Shown piece after piece: positions 13,601 to 44,090 of a stretch of DNA of 64,000 nt. The stretch spans positions 92,629,820 to 92,693,819 of the forward strand of contig NC_088099.1 in the NCBI RefSeq assembly GCF_036370855.1, written 5' to 3'. This DNA comes from Dromaius novaehollandiae (Eukaryota > Chordata > Aves > Casuariiformes > Dromaiidae). Every line of letters starts with the position of its first letter. The stretch's first letter is position 1. The position numbers were made by a program, and so were the translations under genes. Under the pieces are notes generated by a model. It was not told the DNA's origin. It ran no database searches and saw only the letters and a program-made list of their open reading frames with translations.

Positions 13601-16600
13601 CAACAATTAGGAGTGTAGAGGGGTAATTTTTATGAAGGATTGGGTAGAGAGAAGAAATTCTTTTTTAAACTGAAAATTAAAGGAAGAACCAGTACATAAT
13701 AACACGTCAAATAGTATCTGAAGTTGCATAACACCCTTCCTTCAAAAACATACAGATATATTTTTATATTTTCAACAGGCCACCAGAAAGAAGAATTTCT
13801 CAATAAGACATTTTCTGAAGCATAAGTAGTATTTATTGAAGCATATCTTGAAAAATTTTATTTACTGTGAAAGAGATCATTTGCCCCTTCAAGAGGAATT
13901 ATCCAGCCGAATATGCAATTTACAGTTCTTTATTCCTTTTACTCTTTTCTTGTATTGAAAAGGAAAAAAGATGAACATATATAAATGTTAATACATATTT
14001 TAGCTAACTGATATTAAAGATGTATTGAAATATCGTGGTATTTTCCAGAGCAGTAAATTTGTAGACCGGGTTTAAACTGAGGCCTGACAAAGCTTACTAA
14101 ATGTTGAGCTATAGTTTTATCAGAATCCAGTCACATACCGAAAAGAAACTATATATGAAGATTACATAAACAGATACTGGACCTCATAAGACTTCAGAAG
14201 AAGTCCTTAAATAACATTATGGTCCTTAAATAATTTCAGGAAGTCTTTTTGTCATGTCAGTAGCAGAAAACACTCTCAGTATATGATGTAGGAACTCATT
14301 TTGGACGCACAGCATGGAAATTCTCCCTAAACAAAATTTCTAGTTTAAAGTACCATTATCCAGTATTTTTCCTCACGTTACACTCGAAAATTTCAAGTCC
14401 AAATGGGTCAAACGTACAGAGTTCTTTTTAACAGAACCTACAAATCTAAGATTCAATGAACTTGGGAAGAATTGCTCTGTATTGCATTAGTTTTTCTAAA
14501 TATTTTAGGAGAATACTCAAAACCAAAGCACAACAAATAGTTCTGCCAGCAGTGGCACTAGTAAAATTAGTTTCCTGTAGACTTGTGTCATGAAATTGAA
14601 ATACATCTACAGCCTTTTCCTCCATCAGTATTTTAATACAATTACTCCTCTAGCTGGATTCTCAGTTTTATAAAAATTGCACAGATATTTATTTTCCTTT
14701 GCGACCTCCACTTGTGCCAAATTCACCTTAAATTGCTAATGCAATCAGCAGTAGTGGTTATGCGGTAGGGAAGAGGGGTATTCTCTAACAAGAGTATTTT
14801 CATCATTTTCAATTTTTTTTTTTTAAAGAGGCATTTCATTTAACAAAAACAGCACAGCAGCTTCTAGAGAAAAAGTTTAACCACATAAAGAAAAGGTAAA
14901 ACTTGGGATAAAAGCAGAGTATATGAAAAAAACACCAAAATTTTGATGAAGAGTCCATTAAACTTTGTATTGCTGCCATTTCTGCATAAAAATCACATAA
15001 GACCCTCAAAAGTCTGCTTCACCTTTGCTTTTTCAGTACTAAAGGTTTTCTAAAAGCTCCTGCTTAACTAGCATTACTACTGTGGAAAGAGCGACCCATA
15101 ACTAGAGATCCTTAATACAAGTTCTAACACATGTCCCATTGTATATCATGCTATAAAGCCAGTTACAGTACCCAGGTAATACAGTATTACATAAAGCAAC
15201 TTAGGAATACCATTGCAACTTGGACAGGTGTAAATTATTCTGGGACAGCTCCATACTCCAAGAAGGAGCTCTAACAATAAATCAAAGAAAATAAAAAGGC
15301 ATCAGCCAGAATGCAGAAAGTTTAATTTACAGTAGCTGTAAATTCATTTTTATCTAAAAGGCTTAACTTCCTGGGGATTATCTCAAACTCCCACTGAAAA
15401 ACAGCGCATCTGCAAATGCTACTCACCCCTTGAAAACAAATTTTAACAAACTGGAAACCACAGCTTCTCTGCATATCTTGGCGATCTAAAGCTATGTCAG
15501 AAGAGCTGATTTTAGGCCTCAATTCTTTCAACTGCTTAACTCATTTGCATGATCAAACTCACAATTTTTTGCTCCACCTGCAAGCACCTGGGTGTCACTC
15601 TCCTTCCTTCCCCTCCCCAAGCTATACACCCATAATAACTTTTAGTGGAGTACTACTCATGAATTGCTTCAACAGTATACTCCTCTGAAAATTTATTTCT
15701 AAAGACTTACTTCTACCACTCTGAGTATATACAGTCAAAACACTGCCTACAGACATGGATATCCTCATAAAGATGAAAAGGTGCATGAGTGTCACCTGAC
15801 CACTTCCTTTGTGTTGGTCTGTTAGTCTTCCCATTTCCTCAGTCTGACTCGGCCTTTAGAGCAAGAACACCAGAGACATTGCTTTTTGTTCATAAGCGTG
15901 CACACTGCTTAGACATCGTGGGAGATGCTAAGAAAAAATAAAACGCACGGTAACCAGCAACGCCAGGAACACGAAAGGGATGTTCCGAAAAGCCAGCACT
16001 AAGACCGGAGGTGGCATGCATTTCTGGTGACTCAGAAGACAGGCTCAAGTCGGCAGAGATACGCAGCGCTTGTCCGAGTCATCCATGCAGGTCATTTCCT
16101 TATCACTCGGACCTGAGGCGCTTACGCTGTGGTAGCTGCGGGAGCTCCAGCGAGCTGCCAAAATCCCCTGCACGCCACCAGGCGCCCCCCCTCGGCGCTG
16201 AACTTGCTCAGCGCGGCGCCTGCCGCCGGCCCCCAGCGGGATGCTCCTTCCCCTGCAGCGCGAGCGCTGCCCGCCCGCCCCGGCGGCCCTCCCCCGCACC
16301 CCACCCCACCCCGCGCGCTAAGCCCCAAAGGACAAAACGGCCGCCCCGCGCGGCGGGCAGGAGGGCGCGTAGGCCGCGAGGCACCGCCCTCCGCGGAGCC
16401 CTCCCTCACGCGGGGCGGGGAGGGTAACGGGGGGGGGGCGCCCCCTCCTCACACCCCTCCCCCAAGCGGCGGCAGCGCGCCCCCGGCCCGGCGGGTGCCT
16501 CACTCACCACGACGTGAGCGCCGGGCAGCTTGAGGGGCTTGGGGCTGATGAGCGGCGACACCATGTAGAGCAGGAGGACGAAGGCCACGATGAAGGCGAC

Positions 16601-16615
16601 CGCCAGGAGCAGCAT
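1871..16615 (-). CDS. KDSR: KDSR, 3-ketodihydrosphingosine reductase, 5' part (exons 1-7 of the gene)
   Basis: Spliced coding region, join of 16508-16615, 9413-9502, 8238-8294, 4975-5040, 4719-4814, 3474-3665 and 1871-1954 read on the minus strand; all seven exons are in phase 0 and together encode 231 residues. KDSR reduces 3-ketodihydrosphingosine to dihydrosphingosine with NADPH, the second step of de novo sphingolipid synthesis, at the cytosolic face of the ER. Visible marks: a hydrophobic N-terminal segment (residues 1-25), the Rossmann cofactor motif TGGSSGIG (38-45), NCAG (120-123), the Ser172/Ser173 pair in FVSSQAG, and the catalytic YxxxK as Y186-SPT-K190, the same numbering as the human enzyme. 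An in-frame TAG 15 nt upstream of the ATG (16628-16630) fixes the start. The family length is about 332 residues, so the last ~100 residues are outside the window. Identification is by recognised homology, not by a search. Confidence 0.97.
3364..3386. repeat. (AC)n microsatellite
   Basis: An uninterrupted AC dinucleotide run of 23 bases in KDSR intron 6, about 90 bp downstream (transcript sense) of exon 6. Confidence 0.95.
3474..3665 (-). CDS. KDSR: KDSR coding exon 6, catalytic exon (residues 140-203)
   Basis: The longest KDSR exon here, 192 nt in phase 0, acceptor TTTATACAG and donor GTATGT. It encodes [25 protein letters not shown], and the active-site YSPTK (Y186, K190), ending LAEALQME. 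Mammalian KDSR has YSASK at the last motif as I recall it, so the two residues between Tyr and Lys differ. Confidence 0.97.
4660..4688. repeat. Poly(A)29 tract in KDSR intron 5
   Basis: Twenty-nine consecutive A on the plus strand, therefore U29 in KDSR pre-mRNA, occupying intron positions +31 to +59 after the exon 5 donor. The lack of a neighbouring retrocopy suggests a simple expanded homopolymer. Confidence 0.95.
4719..4814 (-). CDS. KDSR: KDSR coding exon 5 (residues 108-139)
   Basis: 96 nt in phase 0, CCATTCCAG acceptor and GTAAGT donor. It encodes [16 protein letters not shown] and the following loop; NCAG (120-123) is the SDR structural motif. Intron 4 separating it from exon 4 is only 160 bp. 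Confidence 0.96.
4975..5040 (-). CDS. KDSR: KDSR coding exon 4 (residues 86-107)
   Basis: 66 nt in phase 0 with a TTTTTTTAG acceptor and GTAAGG donor. The peptide begins [13 protein letters not shown], with the aspartate (SVDVS) that contacts the cofactor adenine region in short-chain dehydrogenases. Confidence 0.95.
5041..8237 (-). other. KDSR: KDSR intron 3
   Basis: A 3.2-kb intron between exons 3 and 4. Nothing with coding character was recognised. It holds a G11 run at 7893-7903 and an 8-bp perfect inverted repeat containing ATGCAAAT at 7459-7479. The other sizeable KDSR introns (2: 8295-9412; 5: 3666-4718; 6: 1955-3473) show only simple repeats. Confidence 0.7.
8238..8294 (-). CDS. KDSR: KDSR coding exon 3 (residues 67-85)
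   Basis: A 57-nt microexon-sized segment with ATTTCAG acceptor and GTAAGA donor. It encodes [19 protein letters not shown], alignable over its full length with the mammalian segment after ARNE. Confidence 0.94.
9413..9502 (-). CDS. KDSR: KDSR coding exon 2 (residues 37-66)
   Basis: Flanked by a CTTTCAG acceptor and a GTAAAC donor; 90 nt, phase 0. It carries the glycine-rich NADPH-binding motif [10 protein letters not shown] and ends LIARDE, matching the family Rossmann beta1-alphaA-beta2 region. Confidence 0.96.
9503..16507 (-). other. KDSR: KDSR intron 1 (7 kb)
   Basis: The largest KDSR intron. It runs from the CpG island (its first ~400 nt in transcript sense are GC-rich) into AT-rich DNA. 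Open frames such as 10800-11162 have no recognisable protein character and no conserved motif. A-rich tracts occur near 13,078-13,100. Confidence 0.7.
16508..16615 (-). CDS. KDSR: KDSR coding exon 1 (residues 1-36)
   Basis: The ATG is at 16613-16615 with G at -3 and an in-frame stop 15 nt upstream. The exon encodes the leucine/valine-rich ER membrane segment followed by SPLISPKP and PGAHVV, as in mammalian KDSR. It ends in codon phase 0 at a GTGAGT donor (16502-16507). Confidence 0.96.
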
Positions 16616-16818
16616 GGCTCGGCCAGGCTAGCGGGAAGCCGGCGGCGGGCAGGGGCGAAGCCCGTCGGGCCGCTGCAGGTGGGGGGCCCGAGGGAGGGAG
16701 CGCAGCCCGCCGCGGGAGCCGCGAGGGCAGCCTGCGCCGCAGCCGCTGGCGGGAGGAGGTAGGCCCCGCCGCAGGGCTCGCGGAGGGAAGGCGAGCCCAG
16801 CAGCAACTCCGCGCCCTC

Positions 16819-16921
16819 ATTGGCTGCCGAGGCGGGCGCGGGCCGGGGCGCTGGGATTGGCCAGCGAGCGGGGAAGACGCTCTCGGATTGGCCGAGGGGC
16901 GGGACGGGGCGCGCAGATTGG
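16819..16921 (-). promoter_or_regulatory. KDSR: Array of four CCAAT (NF-Y) boxes
   Basis: ATTGG on the plus strand, i.e. CCAAT on the KDSR strand, at 16819-16823, 16856-16860, 16887-16891 and 16917-16921. Spacings are 37, 31 and 30 bp, about three helical turns. The first three have the extended NF-Y context (ATTGGCY). They lie about 200-310 bp upstream of the start codon. Confidence 0.75.
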
Positions 16922-17110
16922 AGCCTGGTGGTGTTTTCGGGGTCATCGTCGGAGGCAAGGGGCGGCGGGGAAGAGAGAACCCCTCCTGCCCAGGCAGCGA
17001 GCGGGCGAGCGTCTCCTACGGGAGGGGCGGGAGTCATGCGCCTGCTGCTCCGCCGGCGGGCGGTGGCTTCCCGCCGAAAGCGGGGGGGGCGGGGCGGGGC
17101 GGCGCCCTGA

Positions 17111-20100
17111 GGGGCCGGGGCGGGACCTTGTGTGGGGGGTGTCGTTTGGTGTTTGTGCTAAACGCCGGTTTGGGATTAAAAAAAAGTGACGTGCTGTCGA
17201 CGAAGCATGGCAGCACCGAGCACTTGTTTTTTTATTTATTCTTGTAAGGACGCGAGGAAGTGAAGATGCCGTGAATATCAGGTGCCTGTTTGTGCGCCGT
17301 TTTTAACGTTCTGCCGGCGATTACCAGGCGCGGTGACTCAGGTGGCGGCGCCGCGCCAGGCTGCCCCTGCTGCAGGCGCCCAGGGCAAGAAGGGGAATGG
17401 TTTGAGAAAAGACAGCTAGCATGGCAGCCGCGTACATAATGTCAGTGTTTCATGGAAGATGATCAGGCGATTTTGTTATGGGAAGTTGCAAAGCCGATTT
17501 TACATCTTTGCCTCCAGTAAAAGCGGACGTGAATTCGGTGAGAGCCAGTTTTCGGAGCGGTTTAGCTCCACCGGCTTCTGCCGACTGAGGCCGGAGTTAA
17601 CGCCTCTCCACCGGTCTAAAAATCTCTTTTCAGCATGCTGTTCCCTGTTGGGCGAACCTACAGATTTTGCATGTTATTCGTATGAAAAAAAGATACAAGC
17701 ATGTTTTTTCAGCTTTAGGGCATAATAGGAGAACAAAGATTTAAAACAAACAACCCTTCCAAGGCTGTCCAAATAACATAATCCCATTTATTTGACTTAG
17801 ATATTTATTTGTCTACATTTCTGTTTTGGACTTAGCCTGTAGTTATTAATTTGTAACTGAAAAGAATCCCCCTCAAATTATTTTTTCTATTAGTTATGAT
17901 GCAGTATCTTTACACAGTACACAGAGCAAAGTTGCAGCCCCAGAGAGATTGCAATCAGACCAAAAAAAAATCACTAGGCAAGAGGGTGTGCAGAAGGGTG
18001 TGAGAATGATATTGAAGAGATTAGAAGTAGTGAGTAGGCGGAAATTGGAACAGGCAGGGATTAAGAAGTTTTCAAGGGAACCTGAATTTGATGCAGTAAA
18101 AAAGGGGAAACCAGAAATCAGTTCTGAGATGAGATTGACCTGGAATGTCTTTGGTGTCATTTTGAGTGCAATGCTCCAGAGGTGGAGGTATGAGGAAATG
18201 CGAGGAAGAAATTGTGTTTATTAAGATGATAGCTGCCACAGTGACAAGAATGGAAGGGAAAGAGCTTATTAGTGAGCCATCTAAGAAAGACAATATTTTA
18301 ATTCCATTGTTAGCAGAAGTCAAAATAAGACGTGGGCTTGAGAAAGCAGTGATGAAGTATGTTTGGTTCCTTCTTCATATATAGGACAGTCTGTGTATTA
18401 TCTTGCCAACAACAGTATTTGATGAATTTAAGATAGAACAGGAGATTGCCAAGATAACAAATATAGGCTATTTATAGACTTCCACCACAGAAGACGGTGA
18501 GACTTTAAAAGCTCAGATGTCAGCGGTATGGGGACAAATCCGTCTTTCACAATATAATATTGCTCTCAACATCGAGGTAAGGTGAGAACATGCGTGAAAC
18601 AAATCATCTGCACTAAATTTCTAGTAAAATGAAGGCTAAGGATATTGGTAGGGGGCCTTTAAAAGTCTTGAACACATGACATGATCCTGAGCTGTCACAG
18701 TTATGTTCTTATCTTGCTAATCACATTTTAGAAGCCTTTCTCGTCTAATGTGGCCTTCCCTTACAGTAGATTTTGTAGATAAATCTCTACTGCTTTCTCC
18801 TTTAGGCTGAGAAGCCAGCTTGGACAATGTCTACTCTCGTTATGTTTTTTCTGGATTATTGAAGTGTCATGTATTTTCGTTTGAAAAATATCTTCATAGG
18901 TGAAGACCTTATGAAGTGCATATAATTCACCAAATGATCTCCCCAGCAATAAGTATGTCTCTTCCAATTTTTACAGTAAGCCAGAAGCTGAAGGTTGCCG
19001 TCCCTGAGCTATCTGGTTTGGATTTGGGCAGAATTTTGTGCTTTACATCATGGCTTTGGAAACACGTGCCTCAAGGTAATCTTCTTTAAAGACTGACCGG
19101 TCCTACACTTTCCTGAGTTTGCTTCAGGATTAAGCTACCAGTTACACTACTCTAAGTCGCTCAGGTTCTGTCATGTGCATATTCATATGACTTAATCTTA
19201 TTACAAAAGATTAAGTTAATGATTTGTAGTCTCAGCAGTCCTCTAGTTTATCATAAACTTACCTTTTCTAGGTGATGATCTTAAGTAGTTTCTGTGCTTG
19301 TTAAACTATCATATTGCTCCTGAGATTTTCTTTGCATCTGTTACACATTTCTAGTGCTGCTCGGCCTACCCCATATCACTGTGTGGTAAAAGTTCATAGT
19401 CTCCCATTTTTCTTTGCTTTGCAGCTGCGCCCTTAAAAACACTGAAAGAGCTGAAATTACTTCCTTCAGGTTCATGCCAGGCTTTCTTTCAAAGCAATTC
19501 AGAGAACTTTGTTTGCTCAGTCTTGTAGCATGAATTAAGCCTGTTTCCAGTTCCAGGTAACACATGCAGTATACAGAGCACTGGCAAGAGACTGGTGTTT
19601 ATTTCTTGGATACAATTACACAATATGTGCCTTCATTATCAGTCCCTGATAGGTTACTTTTGGCATGCACTGCAGAGAAGCTGCTGTTTTGCGATGGAAA
19701 TTTAGAAGATCTCCTGTACTCAGTTCTCCTCCAACCCCAAAACTGAGTACAAAATAGCTAGCTGAAAACAAAGGAACCTCCACTTTCAGCTGTTTTCCAC
19801 CCACTGCATTGACATCAAGTACACAGGAGTTGCTTGCAATTCTCCAAGTCTGTCTCCCTTCTCTAACAGCAGAGATTATTGCTGCCCTGCTGTAAATCCA
19901 TGAAAAGACAGCAGGTACAGATATGCCTTGCAGCTGCGAAAGGAAAAAAGAGAAATCAGAGAGACTCTGCCAGCTTTTGCTCTCTGCATATAAGCTAGCT
20001 TTGATAGAAAAGTTGGGGAAATACAGAAACATAAAGAAACCCTCTTGCTGCTTTGAAATAGGATTTATAAAGGAATCAGCTCCTTGTCTTCACTTTGAGA

Positions 20101-23100
20101 GAAAAATGGCACAAAGGACAAAGAATAAATCAGAGAAGCAGAGAAACTGAAAGAGGAGAGAATTACTGGGGTGTGCGTGAACACACACACACACACACAC
20201 ACATGGGGGAAGGGAAAGAATAATCAAAAGCAATAGGAAAGAGGCAGGCATAGATTGCCCACAAACTGTCAGATTAAGGGAAAATTCTGATCAAAACTTT
20301 TTTTTTTTTGCCTCTAAGAGGTAAAAATAAAATGGAGACAATCCATTTTCAACACCTACTTTGTGATGGCGTGAGCATGCCTTAAACAAAAAAGGGTGGA
20401 AGAGGATAAGCCTGGTATTTGCAAAACTTGGCAAAACCATTTTACTCAGCTGACACCTAGGTCAAAAAAAAAAAAGCCCCAAACGTCTGCATCACTGCCA
20501 TTATCCGCAGGTCAGCTTCCACTGTTACTGATACAGGAGATGTGAAGCGCAGGCTGGTGTTTCTCATCCCGCGCACTTCTCCATAAACAGATTTGCCATG
20601 TGCAGACCCTCAGAGTGCCCAGGAAGAATGACCACAGCTGCGCTCAAAAAGGTTACAGGAAAGCTCCAACAGGTTTGTTCCCTGCGGGACTGAACCCATC
20701 CAAGCCTGTAAGGAACAGACACTTCCCAGTGCTACAAATGCAGCATAAAAGTTAACTTTGCAGTGACTACTTTTTGTGCGTTTGATAAGTTGCTACATAG
20801 TTATAAGCATCTTTTTTTCAATTGTTTGTAACCAGGATTTGAGGTTATGGATATACATGTCTATCATAGCCCTATGTATGTATGTTTGGTCAATGACAGC
20901 ATCTATTTATCAAGCATCCCTTCTCTATCCTTCTGAAGCTGGTAAAGGTGCATTAAAGATACAAGACAGGAGGAAAATTAAGACTGTATATCAGCTTCAG
21001 TGAGTGGGCCCTGTGGCTCCAGTATTCTTCTGCAATTACGCATATTTTGCTGTCAGGCAGGTAAACTGCCTGCTTGTTTCCGTACTGACAGTAGCCAGGT
21101 GTATCATGGACATGTGATGTTAAGGCAGATAAAGACGACAGATCATTTCTGAATTAGAGAGACAGAGAGCAAGAACACAAATGTCCACACCAAAACAACA
21201 ATAGCTGTAAAGGGGAAAAAAAGTGCTAGTTGTTTAGCTGTTGCGTATGGAGCAATTCATAGCTTTAATTCATTAGAACATCACAAGTTCAAGCAACCTC
21301 AGCCCAGATAAGAGTATGTGGAACTCTGGCATTTTAAAAGCCGCATTTGAAAACTGTGGTCAGCCAGTTTTTCAGATTTTGTAATGTTTATGATCTCACC
21401 TAAAAAAAAGGTCTGGACAAGTAGGAACCCCCAGGCTACAGCCTATACTCCAGCCTGTGCATGGGGAGGGAGGAAAAATGATAACTTGAATTTGTATAGT
21501 TTGAATTTTCATTTTTTGCTAGTATTCTATTAGGCAAACTATTCACCTCACTCTTCTGGAGCCCAAGTCACAGCTCTAAATAACAGTCTTCATTTGCCAT
21601 TTATATTTCCTGTATGAGATGGTGATATTTATAGCAACTTTCTCAGTCCCCTGCTGAACAGACTATTAACTAACGTTCTTGCAGACACATTGACAGAACA
21701 GTAGTAGAAGGCTACTACTCCAGCCTAGATTTTTGCAACAATTACCTGTAGACTGTCATCTGCCTACAACAGTATGAATCAGAGGAAATTACTGTTTATA
21801 GTTTACAGAATACATGTGACACTGGTAAGGTCTCTGCCTTGAATAGCTTAGATTTAAATTAGCTGAGGCAGCAGAGGAGGGGGGAGGGCAAGCAAAAGCA
21901 AGTCTTGCAAATCCATGGCATGGTGCCTGGTAACAGGTCACTGAGCAGGAAAGAAAACTCTGGCTTCATTATCAACATTGGGCCTATGTTCAAGTATCAG
22001 CAACTTCTTTCCTGGAGATTTCTCAAAACACAACCAAAGCCTTTTTGGACTCTTAGAAGAGAAATTAGCCCCTGCTATGATGCAGGTAGGATATCACGTT
22101 TTGTTTTTGTGACTAATGGTTGAGAAGGCTGTAGAAATTAGCCTAAAAATGTCAAGTATTTCTGCACAAGAATGTAGCAGATTGTACACATGGCAGGCAC
22201 CGGGCACAGGTGGTACTGACAGATGGTCTCCAGCCTTCCTCAACACTGAGCTGATGTGGTGGGGTTGCTCTGATGAAGGCAGCAAGTATCCTGGAACATT
22301 CATTCATGAGCTCACAGCCTTTTAGATGGGTTAAAGAACACATAGGTGAGTAAACAGAAGGCACCACAAAACAGTGACCCAATCAAAATGCTACTATCAG
22401 AAGGGTGTACGTGTATGTATAGGTAGGGAGGGAGAGGAAGAATTGTAATTAGGTCACAGGGACCAACAGACAAATAACAGGACAAAATTATCTAATACCT
22501 GGGCTGTCAGTACACGAATGCCAGGACACAGGATGCATTGGAACAATTACAGTTTTTACACAACTAACTGTGATGACAGGGGATTGTGGAATAAAATCAC
22601 TGAATAAAATATTGTTAAAAAAGGACGTAAGCAAGAGAAATAGAAGGAGATAGCACGGAAGCTATGCCACAAAAGCTACAGTATAGACTACCTGATCAAA
22701 AATGAAGAGAACAATGTTGTGGTAAGAATCAAGTATCTGCTGGAAAAGCAGTACAGCAGGAAACAAACAGTCCATCAAGTTCTTACAACAGTTTGTGTAA
22801 GTTATGGGCATGGCTCCATAAGTCAACTGTGATTACTAGGATGAACCTGGCTAAGACAAAAAACATGCAAAGTCAGTCATGAAATGAGCTTGTCATTCTG
22901 GACAAAGGAAGGAGCAAGAAGCAGAAGAAAGATGTTCTTGCATATTTCAACAAATTCAGGACTATTAGCAAGTTTCATGTCAAGATAATCCTTAGAAATA
23001 ACATGGGGGTGGGAGGGAAGAGTATATTCCAGTTAGGTGGAAGACTAAATAAACAGGAAGTAGATCAAACCATGGCTGAATAGAGAATATTCTGCTGCTT

Positions 23101-25500
23101 CTTTGCTTCAGTTGACATAAAGGGCTGTGATCGGTCACCTAACAGCAGCATGAACAAAAGCAGATTCAAGAATGTTTCATAAACTACACGTATTATACTT
23201 CACTGATTAAAACAAAAGCAAGCAAAGCAACTAAGATCAGAAGTGATATACTTTTTTATAATAAAAAAAAAATGTTAAAGGACATTGGTAAGGTTTCAGT
23301 GTGCTAGAGAAGGACAAAAAACCCTGATAGTTAAATAAGAGGAAAAAAAACAGACTAATGTGAGGTCAGTCAGACAATATGGGGAAAAATATAATAAGTT
23401 AATTTACTGTGTTTTTCTAACCCTATGAGTACATGTGTTGAAATGTGTACCACAAGTGGCAGAAAATACAAAATTTAATGTTAATTTGACATCTGTGGAG
23501 AACAAAACAAGCATATATACAACTGATTTAACTGAAGAACTACTCTGCCCACAGTAAGAAAAGAAAATGGCAATTTTTCATATTACTGTCAGAGCTATCA
23601 GTAACACCAGCAGTTAATAAAAAAAAGTTTTGTAAGCTAAGTAACCAAAGACAAGTTATACATAAGACCTTATGAAAAATATACAGCTAACTTCTCCAGT
23701 ATTTACAGAAGTGATGATGTAAAGCAAATATAACCTTTCATCAACTAAAAATTCTGAGTCAAATTTTGTAATTTAGAGTATTTTAGATTAACACTGAAAA
23801 CTAAAAACTTTTTCTTTTTTCTTATTTAGCTATCATCTATTCCAGTGTAACCTAGTTAGGAAGCGCTATGATATAAATAATTTTCTTCTCAATTTACAAA
23901 AACAGCAAAATGGTCCTTGTAGCTGCAATTCCAAGCAGCAATTTTTTTGCAATCTATTTCTAAAAGTAACTTTAAATATGGAACATTAATGCTTCTGTTA
24001 CAGATGCCATGCCAAAACTGAGCAAGCGAGATGTAAATTTAAAACATACAATATACTTTTCTTCCACATTAAAGACTAATGGATTACACAGTTAAGTTTA
24101 TGGAAACTTATAGGGCAAATAAGCCTATCAAAAAAAGAAAAAAATATCCTGAGAATTGTAAGTAAAGACACTTGTTTTAAAAAGGTCAAGTACTTTGGTC
24201 ACTAGCTTCAAACCTCTAAGTGAGAACCCTGTCAGTCTGTGGTTAACTTCTAAAGGGTGAACCTTTCACCAAAGGCCAACCAAGAAGAAGCAATTCTGTT
24301 GCAACTAAGATTATATTTACCATTACAGTTGCCTGCATCTACATTGGATTTTTTTTTTCCTCTTAGAGGTCCACAAAAAAACTTGCAGTCCACTGATTCA
24401 GATTTATGCATGTTCCAACAAAAGACAAAGGTAAACGTGTGCGTTACTGAATGATTTTGGAGAGGATGTTTCATCATGTTAGCAAGCGAAAGCTCAGCAC
24501 ACTGCACATTAAAGAGAATTAACTAGATATTCTGTGTAGCTGTTAAACATAGAAATCCAAAGTCTAAAAATCAAGTGGTAAATTCTTGAAAAGAATATTG
24601 AAGAAATACCCAAAGAACATTGCTGAGGTTGTACTATAACATTTTACTTCATTTAAGTACAGCAAATTTCACCAGTCCTATGATTTATAAAGTACACAAA
24701 ATTTGTACATAAAGGAAACCAAAACCCATCAAAAGATGATCATAAATGTGTGTATGTGCATGTAACATACACACGAAATGTGCAAATTTTTTTAATGCAA
24801 GTTAAACAAAGCATATACAGGATAGAGTTGTACAGTGCTAAGGGAACATACGGTATTCTAGGTATCCTTATGATGTTTCATATCTACAGCCAGTGCAAAC
24901 TTAAAAGGCACAAACTCAATGCTGACACTGTAGTGCTGTAAGTTACATTCAGGCACTTCTCGCTCTATACTTCTTCAAAAAAGATCAATGGAAGTGCTGC
25001 TTTTATACTAAAGTGCCAGCCTTTTCTCAAAATTTAAGCTCTAAATTGATGTAGTCTATATCCAATAGATAGCAGTAGGGTTCTGAGTTAATCCATCACT
25101 GGAAAGTTTGCTGCTAGATCATCTGTTATCCTTTTCTCAGGTCTGAAAGTATGCTATTTCCCCAAACACCTCCCTTAGTCCAAAGACTACCTATACCTTG
25201 CAGGCCTTGACATATAGAATCTTACAGGATACTATTCATACTTTTTTCTAACTTTAGTTAAATTCCTGCAGAAAGTATATCCAGAATAAAAAAAACCAAA
25301 AAACCAACAAAAAAAACCCAGCAGAAAACCTTCCAAGGTGCTTGCATTTAACAAACGTTTGCTAAATTGCATAGTGACGTGTGTATCAGCTGGTAGAGAG
25401 TTAAAAACAAAAGCTTGCTGTTTAAGGCAAAATTTTAACACAGCATAGCAGAAAAAGCCAAGTACCAGGTCCATCAGTATTTAAACAAAGTACTGGCCCA
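17111..25500. other. Intergenic region between KDSR promoter and VPS4B 3' end
   Basis: No exon, RNA gene or conserved protein was recognised on either strand. Open frames here (for example 17949-18224 plus and 19616-20032 minus) lack family motifs and splice support. It contains a CA microsatellite at 20181-20203, several A-runs and a few purine-rich tracts. The right end probably includes VPS4B 3' UTR of unknown length. Confidence 0.6.
20181..20203. repeat. (AC)n microsatellite
   Basis: A pure AC run of 23 bases in the KDSR-VPS4B intergenic region, preceded by GTGTGCGTGA. Confidence 0.95.
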
Positions 25501-26059
25501 TACAGTCTTATCCTCACAGCGTTTTCTTTCTTATTTTAATAGCAAACCCATACTTGCAATATGCTTTATTAGCAAATTTGTTGCATTTTTCTAAATGAAA
25601 TGAGAGCAATTAATATGCAGGCTGATTGACTGATATTGAAAACACCTGACAAATAGGTTCTCTTCCACCCTCCAAAAAAGGGTTTTTGAATCTACTGGAA
25701 GTTCAAAACTCACTTGTAGCCAGGTCTAATATAATACCTAAAATTGAACATTTAGTAAAATTGAACTAATCATTTAAAGTTTGCTAATATTTAATACAAG
25801 TTACCACATCAGTTTGCTGTCTTACCCTAAAATTATACTTTTAGCATTATTTTTCAATAGAAGACATTTAATAGACATCTGAAGAAAACAATACAATAAA
25901 AAAGCTCAAGGGTCTTTGCAAAGAGATCTGCTATTCTTTCTGCAAAGTAAGAAAGGACTGATTTTATTGGCATCTATTTGAAGTGCCATCAATAAAGACA
26001 CAGGGATACTTAAGAAAGCAAAAAAAACAGAGTTCTAATGCTCCACATATATTTTTGGT
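25500..26059 (-). terminator. VPS4B: VPS4B proximal 3' UTR with candidate polyadenylation signals
   Basis: Sequence just downstream of the VPS4B stop on the gene strand. AATAAA (plus-strand TTTATT) occurs at 25963-25968, about 95 nt after the stop, and at 25565-25570, about 490 nt after it. Mammalian VPS4B has a longer 3' UTR, so cleavage sites farther left (to about 24,000) remain possible. The true end cannot be decided from sequence alone. Confidence 0.4.
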
Positions 26060-44033
<17,974 letters not shown>

Positions 44034-44090
44034 CGCAAAGCGCGGGGGGGCGGGAGACAAGCGGGCGGGACCGCGGCTGCCGCTGGTCGG

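Larger units (their letters stand above)
16120..17110 (-). promoter_or_regulatory. KDSR: KDSR CpG-island promoter and 5' UTR
   Basis: About 1 kb of very GC- and CpG-rich DNA surrounds coding exon 1, in sharp contrast to AT-rich flanks. It contains four CCAAT boxes on the gene strand (16819-16921) and overlapping GC boxes (GGGGCGGGG, about 17087-17102). No TATA box is evident. The transcription start is inferred to lie between the ATG and the CCAAT array, roughly 16,650-16,780; this is inference, not seen. Confidence 0.85.

Noticed and set aside
16011..17247. Many open frames on both strands around KDSR exon 1
   Set aside because: CpG-island artefacts with low-complexity Ala/Pro/Arg/Gly content; only the 108-nt KDSR exon 1 has family support.
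22610..22960. Stretch that looked like a decayed transposase or viral-type reading frame
   Set aside because: Several stops and no motif I could name; resemblance was only to general Lys/Arg-rich coding texture.
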